A stretch of 64,000 bases of DNA from Roseiarcus sp963787135 (GTDB lineage: Bacteria > Pseudomonadota > Alphaproteobacteria > Rhizobiales > Beijerinckiaceae). Position numbers and translations under genes: made by a program. This document shows positions 62,940 through 64,000 of the stretch, piece by piece. Positions within the stretch are counted from its first letter, which is position 1. Every line of letters begins with the position of its first letter. The notes below the pieces were generated by a model. It did not search any database, had not been told where the DNA came from, and was given only the letters and a program-made list of their open reading frames with translations. The stretch covers positions 117,023-181,022 of the forward strand of contig CAWBBW010000038.1 in the NCBI GenBank assembly GCA_963787135.1, read 5' to 3'.

Positions 62940-63047
62940 ATGATCCGCGTCTCCATCGCGATAGCCGCCTTCGACGCGATCTGCGCCGCGCTCCCGCTCG
63001 GCGGCGCGTCCGTCCAGGCCGAGGCCAACGAGTGGGGCAAGCCCTGA
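62940..63047 (+). pseudogene. truncated small conserved protein (MIRVSI family)
   Basis: Reads MIRVSIAIAAFDAICAALPL, GGASVQAEANEWGKP and stops. From memory, intact relatives continue after the N-E-x-G-E-R position with a W-L-E-x-x-V-V-D-R-L segment and a G-E-S-Y-S-D-V-I-L-R-L end. That end is absent here in all three frames, so this is a 3'-truncated copy. Confidence 0.5.
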
Positions 63048-63084
63048 TGTGGCGAGCGAGCGGGCTGTTGCTGAAGCGGCGATC

Positions 63085-63519
63085 TCATGGGAGACGTTCC
63101 CAAGGCCAGTCGATGTTCACAAAATAAGTGTGCCAAATCCAAGCCAGCAGAAGAGCGAAAAAAGGGGCGGCCAAGAAAGCAATCGTCATCCAGATGCCAT
63201 ATGCCGCGGGGTGGGCCTTCCAGAACGCCGATCGCGGCTCCTCGGTTGATCCTGTCTTTGGCGGTATCAGAGTAGCCGTGACTATCGAGAGCCCAACAGC
63301 TTCATAAGTCGAAATCGGGCGTAATCCGAAAACCGGCGTGACGAACCAAGCCCAACAGTAGACAAGGACATATCCGCGAGCAATTATGCTTACAAGTATA
63401 AGCGCACCAGACCCAACCAATACAAAAGCGACAGTGAACGCTAGTTCAAAAACGAACGAGGCAAGCTGCCCAGCGGCCCTGATCGTTTCGCGAAGACGTC
63501 GTACGCCATCTTGCAACAT
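63085..63519 (-). CDS. three-helix membrane protein of unknown function
   Basis: A 144-residue protein. Hydrophobic segments are FVFELAFTVAFVLVGSGALI, ARGYVLVYCWAWFVTPVFGL and YGIWMTIAFLAAPFFALLLA. The linker ATLIPPKTGSTEEPRSAFW and the C-terminus WPWERLP are polar. The start MLQDGV was chosen; a G-rich stretch lies upstream. Codon usage is AT-richer than the chromosomal background, which suggests foreign origin. Unrecognised family. Confidence 0.55.
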   Translation of the reverse strand: MLQDGVRRLRETIRAAGQLASFVFELAFTVAFVLVGSGALILVSIIARGYVLVYCWAWFVTPVFGLRPISTYEAVGLSIVTATLIPPKTGSTEEPRSAFWKAHPAAYGIWMTIAFLAAPFFALLLAWIWHTYFVNIDWPWERLP

Positions 63520-63589
63520 AGCGCCCCCATCCCCGGTTGGGCGGCGGTAAAGCCCGTCAGCGCCCGTCTGTTGCCCGCAAGGTTGCCCT

Positions 63590-63680
63590 CTGCAGCGATC
63601 TTTTTGCCAGCGAAGCCGAGCAGCATCATGGCCCAAGTCGAGGGCTCGACGATGCAGATCGGCAGCGTATCCCCGATCCG
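63590..63680 (-). pseudogene. PEP-CTERM (PEPxxWA) sorting-signal remnant
   Basis: The minus strand encodes CIVEPSTWAMMLLGFAGKK, which carries the P-S-T-W-A-M-M-L-L-G-F-A-G core of alphaproteobacterial PEPxxWA-CTERM signals. The upstream secreted domain is missing and the usual R-rich end is replaced by a different sequence, so it looks like the tail of a decayed exported protein. Confidence 0.55.
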
Positions 63681-64000
63681 ACAGGTGTGACAAGGTGCCA
63701 GTAGGAAAGCTTCCACGCACTCAATTCTGTTCAGAGGGGTAGAACAAAAAGTGTACAAAGGATGGGAGCTGTGGTACCCTTGAATTTCACGAAAGGATCG
63801 AACCGAATGCTGTCCCCGTCGCGCTTCCGAGCGCCGCCCGCGCTCTCTTCTGCCCGCTCGACCGGGCGGCGCGCCGTCGCGGCAGGGAGGGCGGGCGTTC
63901 TCGGCCAGCCCGCGCAAAACGGCCGGAAATGGCGCCGCAAAGGCTTGAAACAATTGATTCCGCCGCCCGGAAATGGTACAGGCTCGGTGGCTGTCGAGCT
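63681..64000. other. window end, no supported gene
   Basis: Arg/Pro-rich frames on both strands show no start signals or family features. I find no tRNA, hairpin terminator or repeat here. A gene may begin or end beyond base 64000. Confidence 0.35.

Overview
This window looks like chromosomal DNA of a GC-rich alphaproteobacterium, most likely of the Hyphomicrobiales (Beijerinckiaceae/Methylocystaceae type). That placement is inferred from the gene set: a MucR-type regulator, a phasin, a PimA-like acyl-CoA ligase, a Pls/PosA-type peptide synthetase, a membrane ferredoxin-cyclase, and a PEP-CTERM remnant with the WAMMLLGFAG motif. No rRNA, tRNA or CRISPR array was found.

Layout. Positions 1-10.6 kb hold housekeeping and metabolic genes: a partial 3-hydroxyisobutyrate dehydrogenase-like gene, the potassium transporter Kup, an XRE-cupin regulator overlapping a GNAT gene, a PDZ-membrane-GAF protein, a haloacid dehalogenase, an SDR, an acyl-CoA ligase and MucR. 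Positions 11-17 kb hold a broken FeeM-like N-acyl amino acid synthase, a GGDEF-EAL protein, a TlpA-like thioredoxin and argH. Positions 17-26 kb hold a single-chain type IIL-like restriction-modification gene, a COG0523 GTPase overlapping a Tat-exported amidohydrolase, and an epimerase facing its probable AraC regulator. Positions 26-31 kb hold the Pls/PosA synthetase with its phosphopantetheinyl transferase. Positions 31-41 kb hold a haem/2Fe-2S/cyclase signalling protein, an Orn/Lys/Arg decarboxylase, acetate kinase, a secreted-type phosphoesterase, a lipoprotein lipase and a phasin. Positions 41.8-44.6 kb hold three paralogous small proteins of 64-66 residues and an 11-bp tandem repeat. Positions 44.6-56.3 kb hold small regulators (LysR, two ArsR-SRPBCC pairs, TetR), a cardiolipin synthase/EEP/uracil-DNA glycosylase run and an M29 aminopeptidase.

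Positions 56.6-62.6 kb are the most informative part. An operon of a TauD-like dioxygenase and a HEPN/zinc-ribbon protein was hit by an IS256-family element that left a 9-bp duplication. An IS110/IS1111-type element then entered the IS256 transposase, and an IS1182-family element with a CTAG duplication entered the IS110 transposase. Removing each insert on paper restores the reading frame beneath it. The IS1111-type element has a 3' non-coding end in which both pairs of guide-like sequences expected of a bridge RNA (seekRNA) can be seen. One pair matches the actual target and the other matches the element's own ends.

Quality caution. Twelve frame breaks in ten otherwise intact-looking genes all have the phase of a one-base insertion. 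This suggests consensus error rather than real gene decay, so most entries typed here as pseudogenes may be functional genes in the living organism.
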